This document shows positions 1 through 9,737 of a stretch of 64,000 nucleotides of DNA, in pieces. The translations under genes were made by a program, and so were the position numbers. Position 1 is the first letter of the stretch. Each line of letters starts with the position of its first letter. Under the pieces are notes generated by a model that saw nothing but the letters and a program-made list of their open reading frames with translations, did no database searches and was not told where the DNA came from. Source of the DNA: Marinobacter arenosus (GTDB lineage Bacteria; Pseudomonadota; Gammaproteobacteria; Pseudomonadales; Oleiphilaceae); the NCBI RefSeq assembly GCF_019264345.1, contig NZ_JAHVAO010000001.1, positions 2,356,001-2,420,000 of the forward strand. Reading direction: 5' to 3'.

Positions 1-1449
1 CGCCAGCTCGTCCGTGCCCATCTTGCAGGTGCAGGAGGGGTGATAGGCGCTTTCCACCGCCTGCCGGACGAAGGCATCGATCTCGTCATCAGTCTGGACG
101 TCGACTCCGGGCTGGATTTCCGGGCCACGGTACGCGTCCATCGCCGGCTGGTTGATGATTTCCCGGGTCAGCCGGACACAATCCCGGAAGCCTTCCCGGT
201 CCGCTTCGTGCTGCAGGTAGTTGAAGCGGATTTGCGGCGCCTGGGTCGGATCGGCGGATTGCACATGCACCGTGCCCCGGCTTTTCGGCTTGTTGTGCCC
301 GATGTGCAGCTGGAAACCGTCGCCGGCAAAGGCTTCCTTACCGTCGTAGCGCATGGCCGCCGGCAGGAAGTGGTACTGCAGGTCGGGCCATTCGACGCCC
401 GCCTTGGAGCGGATAAAGCCACAGGATTCGAAGTGGTTGGTCGCGCCCAGGCCGTCTTTTTTCAGAATCCAGCGCAGGCCGATCTTGAGCTTGTTCCACC
501 AATCCAGCTTGCCGTTCAGGGACACCGGCTTGTTGCAGCGGAACTGGAAATAGAACTCCAGGTGATCCTGCAGGTTCTCGCCCACACCGGGCAGTTCGTG
601 CTTCACCTCGATGCCGGCCGATTCCAGTACCTCGCGGCGGCCGATACCGGACAACTGCAACAAGTGCGGCGAGCCGATGGAACCGGCCGACAGGATGACC
701 TCCTCGGCGGCCCGGGCTTCGTGCACCTTGCCACCCTGCTCGTAGCGAACACCGGTGGCGGTTTTGCCGTCCAGCAACACCTCGTGCACCAGGGCATGGG
801 TCACCACGGTCAGGTTCGGGCGCTCCATGGCCGGGCGCAGGTAGGCATTGGCGGTGGACCAGCGGCGGCCGTTCTTCACCGTCATGTGCATGGCACCGAA
901 GCCTTCCTGCTGGGCACCGTTGTAGTCGTTGGTGGGGAAATAGCCGGCATCCACGCCCGCATCCACGAAGGCCTGGTACAGCGGGTTCTGCATGTTGTTG
1001 CCGTTGTTCACCCCAAGCGGGCCCTGGTCGCCCCGGTAGTCATCGCCACCGAACGCCCAGGTCTCCGCCTTCTTGAAATACGGCAGTACCTGGCGGTAGT
1101 TCCAGCCCTCGGCCCCCTCGGCTTCCCATTCGTCGAAATCCCGGGCATGACCGCGGACATAGACCATGCCGTTGATGGACGAGGAGCCGCCCAGCACCTT
1201 GCCCCGGGGGCAATGCATGCGGCGGTTGTCCAGATAGGGCTCCGGCTCGGTTTCGAACTGCCAGGCGTACTTCTTGGTGTTCATCGGAATCGACAGCGCG
1301 GTCGGCATCTGGATGAAGATGCTCTTGTCGCTGCCGCCGGTTTCCAGCAGCAGCACGCGGTGTCGGGCGTCCTCGGTGAGACGGTTCGCCAGCACGCAAC
1401 CGGCGGAACCTGCCCCGACAATGATGTAGTCGTATCGGTTTTCTTTCAT
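1..1449 (-). CDS. betA: Choline dehydrogenase BetA (3' end cut by window edge)
   Basis: Flavin-dependent GMC oxidoreductase that oxidises choline to betaine aldehyde, usually at the inner membrane. The frame is open from the ATG at 1449 to base 1 with no stop (483 codons; the family is about 560 aa, so the C-terminus is missing). The N-terminus carries the FAD-binding dinucleotide fold [18 protein letters not shown] followed by an acidic residue in LLLETG. GMC signatures [15 protein letters not shown] and [15 protein letters not shown] follow. The visible right end reads [10 protein letters not shown], close to the active-site His region. It is the last gene of betI-betB-betA, 27 bp after betB, so it should be under BetI control. 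Identity is secure from motifs plus context. Confidence 0.95.
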   Translation of the reverse strand, partial: MKENRYDYIIVGAGSAGCVLANRLTEDARHRVLLLETGGSDKSIFIQMPTALSIPMNTKKYAWQFETEPEPYLDNRRMHCPRGKVLGGSSSINGMVYVRGHARDFDEWEAEGAEGWNYRQVLPYFKKAETWAFGGDDYRGDQGPLGVNNGNNMQNPLYQAFVDAGVDAGYFPTNDYNGAQQEGFGAMHMTVKNGRRWSTANAYLRPAMERPNLTVVTHALVHEVLLDGKTATGVRYEQGGKVHEARAAEEVILSAGSIGSPHLLQLSGIGRREVLESAGIEVKHELPGVGENLQDHLEFYFQFRCNKPVSLNGKLDWWNKLKIGLRWILKKDGLGATNHFESCGFIRSKAGVEWPDLQYHFLPAAMRYDGKEAFAGDGFQLHIGHNKPKSRGTVHVQSADPTQAPQIRFNYLQHEADREGFRDCVRLTREIINQPAMDAYRGPEIQPGVDVQTDDEIDAFVRQAVESAYHPSCTCKMGTDELA

Positions 1450-1476
1450 AGAGTCGCTCCGGGTTGGGTCACTGGC

Positions 1477-2946
1477 TTAAAACGGCGCATCCAGGTCTTC
1501 CATGCCGATGTACACCGACTTGAGCTGGGTGTAGTAGTCGAGGGTGACCTTGCCGTTTTCGCGACCAATGCCGGAGAGCTTGTAGCCGCCCACCGGCATT
1601 TCGGCGGGCGAGGCGCCGTAGCTGTTGATCCAGCAGATCCCGGCCTGGATCTGGTGAATCACCCGGTGAGCGCGGCGGATATCCCGGGTGAACAGGCCCG
1701 CGGCCAGGCCGGTGTCGGTGCTGTTGGCCCGGGCAATCACCTCGTCCTCGTCGGAGAAGGTGAGTACCGACATCACCGGCCCGAAGATTTCCTCCCGCAC
1801 GATGGTCATGTCATCGGTGCAGTCGGTGAAAATCGTGGGCTCGACAAAATAGCCACCCTTCGAGTCTTCGGGCTCGAACGCGCGGCCACCGTGGCTCAGC
1901 GTCGCCCCTTCCGACAGGCCTTTGGCGATGTAGTCGAGCACCAGGTCCCGGTGCTTCGCCGAGATCAGGGCGCCGAAATTGGTGTCCGGATCCATCGGAT
2001 CGCCCGGCTTGATGTTCTTGCGGGTGCGCTCCAGCAGACGGTCCATGAAGCGCTCATAGATGCTCTCGTGGACAAACACCCGGGTGCCATTCGTGCAGAT
2101 TTCGCCCTGGGTGTAGAAGTTGCCCACCATGGCCGCGGAGATGGCGTTTTCCAGGTCGGCGTCGTCAAAGATGATCAGCGGGGATTTGCCGCCCAGTTCC
2201 ATGGTGACGTCTTTCAGGGTGGAGGAGGCGGCCGCCATGACCTTCTTGCCGGTACCGACCTCACCCGTGAACGACACCTTGGCGATGGCAGGCTCGTGGG
2301 TCAGCCAGGCACCCACGTCCGCCGCGCCCTGGACCACGTTAAAGACGCCCGCCGGAACGCCGGCTTCAACAAAAATCTCCGCCAGCTTGATCGCCCCCAT
2401 GGGGGTCTCTTCCGACGGCTTGAAGATCATGGCGTTACCGCAGGCCAGCGCCGGCGCCGACTTCCAGCAGGCGATCTGGATCGGGTAATTCCAGGCGCCG
2501 ATCCCGGCACAGATACCCAGCGGCTCGCGACGGGTGTAATAGAAGTCACCGCCCAGGTCCTGCTGATTGCCTTCGATGGACGGGGCCAGCCCGGCGAAGA
2601 ATTCCACGGCGTCGGCACCCGTGGCCACATCCACCGCTTCCGCCTCCTGCCAGGGTTTGCCGGTGTCCCGCACTTCGCAGGCCGCCAGTTCGTCGTTGCG
2701 CTCACGAAGCAGGGCCACGGCCTTCAGCAGGATACGGCTGCGTTCGATGGTCGGCATCGCCGACCACTCGGCGAAGCCGGCGCGGGCGCTCTCTATCGCT
2801 GCCTGCTGCACCGATTCGTCGGCCACTTCCACCTCGTAGATCACCTGGCCGGTGGCAGGATTCACCACCGGGAACACCTCACCGGTGCTGTTGGCCAGGA
2901 AGCGACCGTGGACAAAGTTCTGAAAGCGGGGTACCGAATTGGACAT
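1477..2946 (-). CDS. betB: Betaine aldehyde dehydrogenase BetB
   Basis: NAD(P)-dependent cytosolic aldehyde dehydrogenase making glycine betaine from betaine aldehyde. The 489-aa length matches the family. [16 protein letters not shown] holds the catalytic Glu, and [12 protein letters not shown] holds the catalytic Cys near residue 285. [10 protein letters not shown] and the C-terminal GIGRENG segment are typical of BetB. I chose the ATG at 2946 (MSNSVPRF). An upstream in-frame extension to 3039 would run into betI and has no homologous sequence. It lies 13 bp after betI and 27 bp before betA, so the three are one operon. Confidence 0.95.
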   Translation of the reverse strand: MSNSVPRFQNFVHGRFLANSTGEVFPVVNPATGQVIYEVEVADESVQQAAIESARAGFAEWSAMPTIERSRILLKAVALLRERNDELAACEVRDTGKPWQEAEAVDVATGADAVEFFAGLAPSIEGNQQDLGGDFYYTRREPLGICAGIGAWNYPIQIACWKSAPALACGNAMIFKPSEETPMGAIKLAEIFVEAGVPAGVFNVVQGAADVGAWLTHEPAIAKVSFTGEVGTGKKVMAAASSTLKDVTMELGGKSPLIIFDDADLENAISAAMVGNFYTQGEICTNGTRVFVHESIYERFMDRLLERTRKNIKPGDPMDPDTNFGALISAKHRDLVLDYIAKGLSEGATLSHGGRAFEPEDSKGGYFVEPTIFTDCTDDMTIVREEIFGPVMSVLTFSDEDEVIARANSTDTGLAAGLFTRDIRRAHRVIHQIQAGICWINSYGASPAEMPVGGYKLSGIGRENGKVTLDYYTQLKSVYIGMEDLDAPF

Positions 2947-2959
2947 AATCTGTGAAACC

Positions 2960-3568
2960 TCAAAAAGATGAATTCGTTGTCTCGGCCTGGGACAGGGCAT
3001 CATGCACGAAGCGCTTGCACAGCGTTTCGCCGGCCTCAAAGCTCTCCTGCGGGTCGAGGCTCAGGGCACTGCGCAGCCAGAAGCCGTCGATCAAGGCCGC
3101 GGTCTGCCGAGCAGCGGCCGTTGCGGCCGTGGGCCCGAGCACCTGGGCAAAGGAGTAACGCAGATTGCTGTACAGCCGTGCGTTGTTGATCTGCTGCAGC
3201 CGCTTCAGACCCGGTTCGTGCATGGACCGGGCCCAGAAGCTGAGCCAGGTTTTCGCGGCCAGTGCCGAGCGCTGGAACTCGGAAAAATTCGACTCGATGA
3301 TGCAGTTCAGGCGCTGCTCCGGCGAACCGTCGGTTTTTGCCATGCGTTCCCGGAGTTCCTTGCCGAGCTGGTCCAACAGGTACCGCAACGCCGCTTCAAT
3401 CAGCCCCTGCTTGCCGCCGAAATAGTGGCTGATGATGCCCGAGGACATCCCCGCCCGTTTGCTGATGCTGACTATGGTCGTGTTCTGCATCCCCAGCTCT
3501 GCGATGGAATGCATGGTGGCCTCGATCAGCTGCTGCTTGCGTGTGTCTTTGACTCCGACTTTTGGCAT
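2960..3568 (-). CDS. betI: Choline-responsive TetR-type repressor BetI
   Basis: TetR-family repressor of the choline-to-betaine operon, released by choline in studied bacteria. The 202-aa protein has an N-terminal helix-turn-helix, [25 protein letters not shown], at about residues 33-57. This is the recognition-helix pattern characteristic of BetI. The C-terminal ligand/dimer domain is all helical. It is the first gene of betI-betB-betA, and a perfect 20-bp palindrome lies 33 bp upstream of its start, which fits autoregulation. No betT transporter is seen in the window. Confidence 0.93.
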   Translation of the reverse strand: MPKVGVKDTRKQQLIEATMHSIAELGMQNTTIVSISKRAGMSSGIISHYFGGKQGLIEAALRYLLDQLGKELRERMAKTDGSPEQRLNCIIESNFSEFQRSALAAKTWLSFWARSMHEPGLKRLQQINNARLYSNLRYSFAQVLGPTAATAAARQTAALIDGFWLRSALSLDPQESFEAGETLCKRFVHDALSQAETTNSSF

Positions 3569-3601
3569 GACAGGTTCGTTACCGTTTCCGCATCTCTTTT
3601 G

Positions 3602-3621
3602 TTAATTGAACGTTCAATTAA
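3602..3621. promoter_or_regulatory. BetI operator (perfect 20-bp palindrome)
   Basis: TTAATTGAACGTTCAATTAA is identical to its reverse complement. It lies 33 bp upstream of the betI start, in an AT-rich stretch suitable for a promoter. The core ATTGAACGTTCAAT matches the known BetI box of gammaproteobacteria. Assignment as operator is inference from sequence and position, but strong. Confidence 0.88.
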
Positions 3622-3695
3622 AATAAAGGCTACCGAAAAGATGACACGCTTGCAACGTTGTTCAAGAAACAGTCAGTGGCTCGCCGGCCAGAGCG

Positions 3696-3908
3696 TCAGT
3701 TTTTCCGCCGGTAGTGGGGATCGGTCCAGCACTGGGGCAGGGATTCGCCGGATGGGAAGCTCAGCTCGGATTTATCATAGAATTCAGGATCCTGGGCTTC
3801 CTCGCCGTAATGCAAGCTGCCTTTGATGCGGTGTTCATGGGGATCGAACAACCCCCGGGTATCCAGCACCTCAATCAGGTGTCCGGTGGATTTCTCTGCC
3901 ACAAACAT
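3696..3908 (-). CDS. Small conserved-looking protein after the HDAC-like gene
   Basis: A 70-aa soluble, charged protein with no signal peptide or membrane segment that I can see. I do not recognise a family. The ATG at 3908 is preferred to one at 3923 because AGGAGG (cctcct at 3914-3919 on the plus strand) sits 5 nt before it. It starts 35 bp after the deacetylase-like gene stop on the same strand, so the two are probably co-transcribed. The sequence is rich in Asp, Glu and His (DPHEHRIKGSLHYGEEAQDP), which could suit metal or partner binding, but this is speculation. Confidence 0.75.
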   Translation of the reverse strand: MFVAEKSTGHLIEVLDTRGLFDPHEHRIKGSLHYGEEAQDPEFYDKSELSFPSGESLPQCWTDPHYRRKN

Positions 3909-3943
3909 ATCGACCTCCTGCATCTGTCGTTTCGGGGTTGCTG

Positions 3944-5053
3944 TCAGCTACCGGGTGGGTCGTCCGTAAAAGCACTCAGGTGGAAGGCAATGGCCTCGTC
4001 CACTTCTTCCATGCCGCAGATCCTCGGCTGTGCCGCGCTGCCGCCGGCGAGCACGCTGAGTACCGATCGTACCCCGTGCGCCAGGGACTCGGTGTTGTAA
4101 CCACCTTCCAGCACAAACGCGAGGCGGCCGTCGCAGACCCGATCCGCCAGGGCCTGGACAACTTCCGTCATGGCGGCGAAGCCGTCGTAGGAGACGTTCA
4201 GGGCCAGGTCAAACCAATGGGCATCGAAACCTGCCGACACCAGGATGATGTCCGGCTTGAAGTACTCGGCCGCCGGCACCAGGATCTCGTTCAGGGCCTT
4301 GAGATAGGCCAGGTCACCGGAACCGCCGGGAATCGGGACGTTTACAGTCGTCCCCTCGCCCAGTCCGGCACCCACTTCCTGAAGACCACCACTACCCGGG
4401 TAGAACGGGGCGGACCGGTGAATGTCGAAAAACAGCACGTCCGGGTCGGCCCAGAAGATGTCCTGGGTGCCATTGCCGTGATGGGCATCCCAGTCGACAA
4501 TCAGCACACGCTGGCAACCCAGCTCCGCCTGGGCATGGGCGGCAGCCACCGCGACATTATTGAACAGGCAAAAACCCCGGGCCCGCACAGGTTCGGCGTG
4601 ATGGCCGGGGGGGCGCACCAGCGCGAACGCACTACGGGTGGTACCGGAAACCACCGCCTCAACGGCGGCAACGGCGGTACCCGCGGCCACTTCAGCGGCC
4701 TCAATGCTGCCGGGTGACACCGCGGTGGTATCCACATCCAGCCAGGCGTTCTTGTTGCGCAGGGAAAAAACATAGTCCAGATAGGACGTGGTATGGACCC
4801 GGGCGAGCTGCTCACGGGTTGCCGCCTTGCCGAGCGCAAAACGAACGCCCTCCACCGGCTCCCGTTCAAGCAGCTCGATAATTGCCCGGATGCGGCCGGG
4901 ATGCTCCGGGTATTTCCATTGCACATTCAGCCCCGACAGAATGCTTCGAACACGCTTATCGAGGCGTCCCGGCAGAAAAGCCGCGTTTACGTCAGGGGAG
5001 TGATTGAGCACCCTCTCGTCGTAGAAAACGGTGACCCCATTTGGCTCCGCCAC
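3944..5053 (-). CDS. Histone deacetylase family / acetylpolyamine amidohydrolase
   Basis: Zinc-dependent amidohydrolase of the arginase/HDAC fold, predicted to remove acyl groups from acetylated polyamines or proteins in the cytosol. The 369-aa length fits single-domain bacterial members. Diagnostic blocks are in order: EHPGRIRAI, LVRPPGHHAE with the tandem active-site His pair, GFCLFNNVA, IVDWDAHHGNGTQ (zinc Asp and His), ILVSAGFDAH (zinc Asp) and LEGGYN. The start is a GTG at 5053 with GGAG about 7 nt upstream. The substrate cannot be read from sequence. APAH-type and class II HDAC-type enzymes share all these motifs. Confidence 0.88.
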   Translation of the reverse strand: MAEPNGVTVFYDERVLNHSPDVNAAFLPGRLDKRVRSILSGLNVQWKYPEHPGRIRAIIELLEREPVEGVRFALGKAATREQLARVHTTSYLDYVFSLRNKNAWLDVDTTAVSPGSIEAAEVAAGTAVAAVEAVVSGTTRSAFALVRPPGHHAEPVRARGFCLFNNVAVAAAHAQAELGCQRVLIVDWDAHHGNGTQDIFWADPDVLFFDIHRSAPFYPGSGGLQEVGAGLGEGTTVNVPIPGGSGDLAYLKALNEILVPAAEYFKPDIILVSAGFDAHWFDLALNVSYDGFAAMTEVVQALADRVCDGRLAFVLEGGYNTESLAHGVRSVLSVLAGGSAAQPRICGMEEVDEAIAFHLSAFTDDPPGS

Positions 5054-5080
5054 AGTAGACTCCGAAATTCCGGTTTATGG

Positions 5081-5096
5081 GCTCTTGCTCAAGAGC
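5081..5096. repeat. Short inverted repeat upstream of the HDAC-like gene
   Basis: GCTCTTG-CT-CAAGAGC gives 7-bp arms about 30 bp upstream of the GTG start of the deacetylase-like gene. It is nested in a larger weak repeat (TCCGGTTT near 5070 and AAACCGGA near 5122). It could be an operator or part of a terminator for the barrel gene to the right. No T-run marks it as a terminator. Confidence 0.3.
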
Positions 5097-5167
5097 AGGT
5101 TCCTCCGAAAGCATAGTCCAAAACCGGAGAAGCGGCAGCGCCCGGACTGCCCTGACGCCTGCCGTCG

Positions 5168-6115
5168 TCAGAACTCCGCGCGCGCGGTCACGGCCGCCAC
5201 CGTCTTGTCATAATCGGCGGAATCCAGCGTGGATCGGTAATCCCGGTATTCCAGACTGGCCTCGGTGGTCAACCAGTCTGTCAGCCCCACCCCGTAGCTG
5301 ATGTCCGCCGTGGCAATCCGGTCACTGCGAGGTTCGGACCCGACCGTGTCTGAGCCCGGCAGGGGCGACAGCAGAGGCTGCTCCACCGAGGACACGGGCT
5401 CATCGTAGTCCCGGGCCTCGAAACGCCAGCCAATTTTCACCGTATTCTCATGCCCCGACACCACGAACCGGTGCTTCAGTCGCGTTTTCACCGCAAGCAT
5501 TTGGTAATCGTAGGCGTCAGAGACGGCGTCCTGGTCGTTGCCATCGAAGCCCAGAATGAACACGGTGCGGGTGTCGTTGAAAAACAGGAAACTATCAAGG
5601 CTCAGCCCGCGGGTATCCGCATCCCTCGCCTCGTTTTCCTCGAAAGATTTGCGGGCCTTCAACACGCTCGCCCGCAAATAGACGTCGTCACCCACCAGTT
5701 TGCCGAGGTAGAGACTGCTGCGGTTGTAATCCAGGAAGGGATCGGAGGCGAGCATTGACCGGGAAAAATGGTGACTGGCACCCAGGGTGACGGACCCGAT
5801 GTCGTAACTCAGATCCGCGGACACCAGGTGCGTGTCCTGGTCGAACTCGTCGTTGTCCCGGTAGTTTCGGGAGGTGAAATCATAGGTACCGGTCAGCTTG
5901 ACGTTGTCGGTCGGCCGACCGCTCGCCTCCACGCCCGCACCGAGAACCCAGGCCTGATCGCTCTGGCCGGACGAGGTGTCCAGCTCATCAACGTTCAGGT
6001 TGCTGTCGTATTCGTAGCCGGTCTCGACGTGCCCCCCGACCGTCGCCGCCTGGGCACTGAGCGGGAAACAGCCGGACAGGATGACCAGGGGCAGCGCGTG
6101 CGTCATGCGTTGCAT
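5168..6115 (-). CDS. Outer membrane beta-barrel protein
   Basis: A 315-aa secreted protein with an N-terminal signal peptide ending at AQA-ATVGG (about residue 23). The body alternates polar and hydrophobic residues in repeated strands (for example VKLTGTYDFTSRNY, VYLRASVLKARKSF, TTEASLEYRDYRSTL). It ends in AEF; a C-terminal Phe is the signature recognised by the Bam machinery. It resembles barrels annotated as surface or capsular-biosynthesis outer membrane proteins, but I cannot name a substrate. It is monocistronic, with a terminator of the upstream gene at 6132-6156. Confidence 0.82.
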   Translation of the reverse strand: MQRMTHALPLVILSGCFPLSAQAATVGGHVETGYEYDSNLNVDELDTSSGQSDQAWVLGAGVEASGRPTDNVKLTGTYDFTSRNYRDNDEFDQDTHLVSADLSYDIGSVTLGASHHFSRSMLASDPFLDYNRSSLYLGKLVGDDVYLRASVLKARKSFEENEARDADTRGLSLDSFLFFNDTRTVFILGFDGNDQDAVSDAYDYQMLAVKTRLKHRFVVSGHENTVKIGWRFEARDYDEPVSSVEQPLLSPLPGSDTVGSEPRSDRIATADISYGVGLTDWLTTEASLEYRDYRSTLDSADYDKTVAAVTARAEF

Positions 6116-6131
6116 TGAGCCACTCCTTCAA

Positions 6132-6156
6132 TAAAAACGGGCCGCTGGGCGGCCCG
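6132..6156 (-). terminator. Rho-independent terminator
   Basis: The perfect 8-bp stem CGGGCCGC / GCGGCCCG (6138-6145 and 6149-6156) has a 3-nt loop. On the minus strand it is followed by TTTTTAT. It lies 24 bp past the stop of the Ala-rich secreted protein gene and upstream of the barrel gene. Confidence 0.88.
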
Positions 6157-6179
6157 ATTGGATGGGTTGGGTCACGGCG

Positions 6180-6725
6180 TTAAAGCAGGCCACCCTCGGT
6201 GGCACTCTGCACAGACCCCTGAACGCTGTTCTGAACTTCCGATCTCACGCTCTCGGAGACCGAACTGCCCACTTCCTGACGGGTCTGGGCATTTACCTCG
6301 GCCTTCTGGCTGGCTTCCAGGCTGCCCTTGGCGCTTTTGCCCATGTCACCGGCGCGTTCACCCGCGGCCCGGGCCTCGGACCTCGCCTGGCCCTGGGCTT
6401 GCTGCCCGGTGGACACGGCGGTCTCTGCGGCTTCGCGGCCCGTGGCGCGCGCCTCCTCACTGACAGACACGGCGGCACTCCGGGCGCTCTCACCGGTGCC
6501 TCGAGCCTCGGCCGCCATTTGATCGCCGGCGTCCCGGGCAGACTCCGAATCGCCCTGGGCATTGGCGCTCGCACTCGCGCCTCCGTTGGCGTTGGTGCCG
6601 CCGGCCTGGGCGCTCATCCGGGCATCCGCCTCAACGCTGGCGTTGGCGGAACCGCTGGTTTCCGCAGCAACTGCGGAGACGGCCATGAGGGAGCAAATGG
6701 CAAGAGTCAACGTACGTTTCATCAT
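6180..6725 (-). CDS. Ala/Ser-rich low-complexity secreted protein
   Basis: A 181-aa protein with a clear signal peptide (MMKRTLTLAICSLMAVSAVAA). The mature part is almost all Ala, Ser, Glu, Gly, Arg and Gln, with no Trp, Tyr, Phe or Cys. Repeated short units such as ESARDAGDQMAAEARGTGES suggest long amphipathic helix or a disordered helical rod in the periplasm. GGAGGT sits 5 nt before the ATG at 6725 and fixes that start. No family is recognised. Composition is similar to LEA-like or coiled-coil stress proteins, but that is a compositional likeness only. A strong terminator follows. Confidence 0.75.
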   Translation of the reverse strand: MMKRTLTLAICSLMAVSAVAAETSGSANASVEADARMSAQAGGTNANGGASASANAQGDSESARDAGDQMAAEARGTGESARSAAVSVSEEARATGREAAETAVSTGQQAQGQARSEARAAGERAGDMGKSAKGSLEASQKAEVNAQTRQEVGSSVSESVRSEVQNSVQGSVQSATEGGLL

Positions 6726-6871
6726 CGTTTACCTCCAGAATTTCCGTTGTATTCACCCCGTTAACGGATCAGTTCGGGATTTATTCCCCACCACGGAAAA
6801 TTTTTTCTGGGGTTCCAGACGAGACGACCTTTTTGGCGTGTTATTAACAAGCCGTAATCGGACAGCGCCGT

Positions 6872-8758
6872 TCAGTGCTCCACCGGCGGCGTCCAGATCG
6901 GCACATCCTCTTTCTTTGGCTCCTCCCAATCCTTCTGCATGGCGCTGTTGAGGGCCTCTTCCAGCTTCATGAACAGTTCACCGTAGCGTGGACTGAAGCC
7001 GATGCCCTCCTCGATTTCCTGCCAGGCCTCGAACAGTTCGTCTTCGTGCGCCTCCTCATTTTCGACGAATGCCCAGGTCATCTGTTTGGCCCGAAGCGGG
7101 TGCACCCCCATGGCCGTCAGGGCATGGCCGCCGAGCTCCAGCGCCGAGTGATAGGTTTCGCTGACCACGTCGTCGGCACCCGCCACGCGCAGCTGGTAGC
7201 TGTGGCCACGGTCGAACGCCCGCGCCAGAACCCAGACACCGGGGTAGAATTTCTTCACGTGCTCGACAATCCGCACCGTCCGGTCCCGGTCGTCGATGGC
7301 CACCACCAGCAGCCGCGCCTCCTCGATGCCCGCGGTTTCCAGCAACTCCGGACGGCTGGCGTCGCCGAAGAAGCTCTTGATGTTGATCCGGCGGACGTTC
7401 TCGATCTGCTCGATCTCATGGTCCAACACCACAATGGGAATGTTATTGGCCCGCAGCAGCCGGCAGACAATCTGCCCGAACCGGCCAACACCGGCGACGA
7501 TGACGGGTGCCCGTTCGTCGATCGTGTCTGCCTGTCGCTCATCATTCTTGGAGCGCCGGTACCGGGGCAACACCACACGGTCGTAGACGATAAACAGCAC
7601 CGGCGTCAGGAACATCGACAGCGCCACCACCAGTGACAGGACCTGTGAAATGTCGACCGGGATAACGGCGTTCTGAACGCTGTAAGTGAGCAGCACGAAC
7701 CCGAATTCGCCGGCCTGGGCCAGTCCCAGGGTAAACAGCCAGCCGTTGCTGCCGTGAATTCTGAACAGCAACGCCAGCGCCAGCAGGATCAGTGCCTTGA
7801 CGACGATGACGGCCACCCCCAGGGAGACAATCGTGCCCCATTCCGCCACCAGTACATCGAAGTTGATCCCCGCCCCCACTGTGATGAAAAACAACCCCAG
7901 CAGCAGGCCCTTGAACGGTTCGATGTTGGCTTCCAGCTCATGCCGGAATTCGCTGTTGGCGAGCACCACCCCGGCGAGGAAGGCGCCCAATGCCGGGGAC
8001 AGATTGACCAGGCTCATCAGGGCAGCAATCCCGATAACCAGCATCAGGGCCATGGCGGTAAACACTTCCCGTAGCCCCGACTGCACCACGTACCGGAACA
8101 TTGGCCGGCTCAGATAAAAGCCGCCCACAATCACCACGGCAATCGCTCCGATCACCACCAGGCCGTGGGCCCAAGCCGGCAAGTGCGCCACCAGGCTCAG
8201 TCCGCTGTCGTGGCCGGCCTCGGTTCCGGAGGCTGCCATCAGTTCCGGAAGCGCGAGCAAGGGGATCAGGGCCAGCATCGGGATCACCGCGATGTCCTGG
8301 AACAGCAGCACGGAAAACGCACTTCGCCCGCCCTCGGTCTTGGCCAGGCCTTTCTCGTTGAGCGTCTGCAACACGATCGCCGTGGATGACAGCGCGAAGA
8401 TCAGGCCCACCGTCAGCGCGGTCTGCCACTGCAGGCCCAGCCACCAGGCCACCGCCGTGCCGGCCGCCGCGGTCAGCACCACCTGCAGTCCGCCCAGACC
8501 CACCAGCCGGACCCGCATGGCCCAGAGTGCCTTGGGATCGAGCTCCATGCCCACCAGGAACAGCATCATCACCACACCGAACTCGGCGAAATGCTGGATG
8601 GTTGTGGCCTCCTGCCCCACCAGACCGGTGATCGGACCGATCACGACACCGGCCACCAGGTACCCGAGAACCGAACCGAGGCCCAACCGCTTCGCCAGCG
8701 GAACCGCGATCACGGCCGCCGCCAGGTAGATGAAAGCCTGTATGAAATACGCTGTCAT
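6872..8758 (-). CDS. CPA2-family cation/proton antiporter with RCK (TrkA-N) domain, KefB/KefC type
   Basis: Inner-membrane K+ (or Na+)/H+ antiporter. Residues 1 to about 390 form the multi-helix Na_H_Exchanger domain, starting YFIQAFIYLAAAVIAVPLAK. A cytosolic RCK/TrkA-N Rossmann domain begins near residue 405 with VAGVGRFGQIVCRLL and binds nucleotide. A 60-residue acidic tail with AWQEIEEGIGF follows. The 628-aa length matches KefC-like proteins. KefB/KefC are gated by glutathione adducts, and the next divergent gene is a glutathione S-transferase, which fits electrophile defence. No KefF/KefG partner is present. Confidence 0.88.
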   Translation of the reverse strand: MTAYFIQAFIYLAAAVIAVPLAKRLGLGSVLGYLVAGVVIGPITGLVGQEATTIQHFAEFGVVMMLFLVGMELDPKALWAMRVRLVGLGGLQVVLTAAAGTAVAWWLGLQWQTALTVGLIFALSSTAIVLQTLNEKGLAKTEGGRSAFSVLLFQDIAVIPMLALIPLLALPELMAASGTEAGHDSGLSLVAHLPAWAHGLVVIGAIAVVIVGGFYLSRPMFRYVVQSGLREVFTAMALMLVIGIAALMSLVNLSPALGAFLAGVVLANSEFRHELEANIEPFKGLLLGLFFITVGAGINFDVLVAEWGTIVSLGVAVIVVKALILLALALLFRIHGSNGWLFTLGLAQAGEFGFVLLTYSVQNAVIPVDISQVLSLVVALSMFLTPVLFIVYDRVVLPRYRRSKNDERQADTIDERAPVIVAGVGRFGQIVCRLLRANNIPIVVLDHEIEQIENVRRINIKSFFGDASRPELLETAGIEEARLLVVAIDDRDRTVRIVEHVKKFYPGVWVLARAFDRGHSYQLRVAGADDVVSETYHSALELGGHALTAMGVHPLRAKQMTWAFVENEEAHEDELFEAWQEIEEGIGFSPRYGELFMKLEEALNSAMQKDWEEPKKEDVPIWTPPVEH

Positions 8759-8902
8759 GCCGCGTTCTCCCTGAGTGATGCCGACCAGAGCCGATCCGGG
8801 GCGTGATTATGGATAGACCAATGATATCCCGGACTTATAGAGTGTAATGAGGTACAGACTCTGCGAGCATAACCCAACCCACTACGGAAAGGACCCCACG
8901 CC

Positions 8903-9598
8903 ATGACCACCCTCTATATTGGCAACAAGAACTATTCCTCCTGGTCGCTGAGAGCCTGGCTGCTGATGCGCGAACTCGGTATCCCCTTCGAGGAACACAT
9001 GCTGCCGTTCGGCGATCAACCGGCCTGGGCCGCGTTCCGGGCGGAGGGGGGCAGCGGCAAGGTGCCGACTTTGCAGGATGGCGACGTCAGGGTCTGGGAC
9101 TCCCTCGCGATTGCCGAGCACCTGGCTGATGACTACCCGGAGGTCTGGCCGGCCGATCCGATCGCCCGGGCCTGGGCTCGCAGCACCTGCGCCGAGATGC
9201 ACTCCGGTTTCCAGGCCCTGCGGGACCTCTGTTCCATGAACATCGGTGTGAGCGTGCGCGTGACCGAGGTGCCGCCGGAACTGGCGCGGGATGTCGAGCG
9301 CATCGCCACCGTCTGGCAGGACGGCCTGAAACGGTTCGGAGGTCCCTTCCTGGCGGGCGGGCGCTTCACCGCGGTGGACGCCTTCTTCGCCCCGGTGGTG
9401 TTCCGCTTCGAAACCTATGGTCTGGAACGGACCCCGGCCATGGCTGACTACATCCGGCACATGCTGGCCTCACCCGGCATGCAGACGTGGGCCGAGGAGG
9501 CCCTGGTGGAACCCTGGATCGACCAGGAGCACGAAGGCGACTGTGAGCGGATCGGTACCGTGGTGGAGGACAGACGAACCGCCGTAACCGCCAGATAA
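8903..9598 (+). CDS. Glutathione S-transferase
   Basis: A 231-aa cytosolic GST with the usual two domains. The N-terminal thioredoxin-like part has NKNYSSWSLRAWLLMRELG with a candidate catalytic Ser, GKVPTL with the cis-Pro that contacts glutathione, and WDSLAIAEHLAD, the gamma-Glu-binding Asp/Ser pair. The rest is helical (FAGGRFTAVDAFFAPV style). AAGGA lies 9 nt before the ATG. It is divergent from the Kef-type antiporter across 144 bp, so both could share regulation in electrophile stress. Substrate class is unknown. Confidence 0.88.
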   Translation: MTTLYIGNKNYSSWSLRAWLLMRELGIPFEEHMLPFGDQPAWAAFRAEGGSGKVPTLQDGDVRVWDSLAIAEHLADDYPEVWPADPIARAWARSTCAEMHSGFQALRDLCSMNIGVSVRVTEVPPELARDVERIATVWQDGLKRFGGPFLAGGRFTAVDAFFAPVVFRFETYGLERTPAMADYIRHMLASPGMQTWAEEALVEPWIDQEHEGDCERIGTVVEDRRTAVTAR

Positions 9599-9737
9599 GT
9601 CGTCAAACACGCCACAAATCTGCACCGAATTGAGGTTCGAGGGGAATAAACAGCGGTTTCAAGGCAGATTATTCGACAAATGTCAGACAATCGCCTAATT
9701 TTTAACCGATGCTCTCTTAGCAAAGGAGGCTAAGACC

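Noticed and set aside
40..2955. Very long plus-strand open frame across betA and betB
   Set aside because: It is the antisense mirror of two certain genes in GC-rich DNA; its protein is rich in H, G, V, R and Q with no known motif. The same holds for long antisense frames at 42124-44700, 53956-56136 and 60077-61783.
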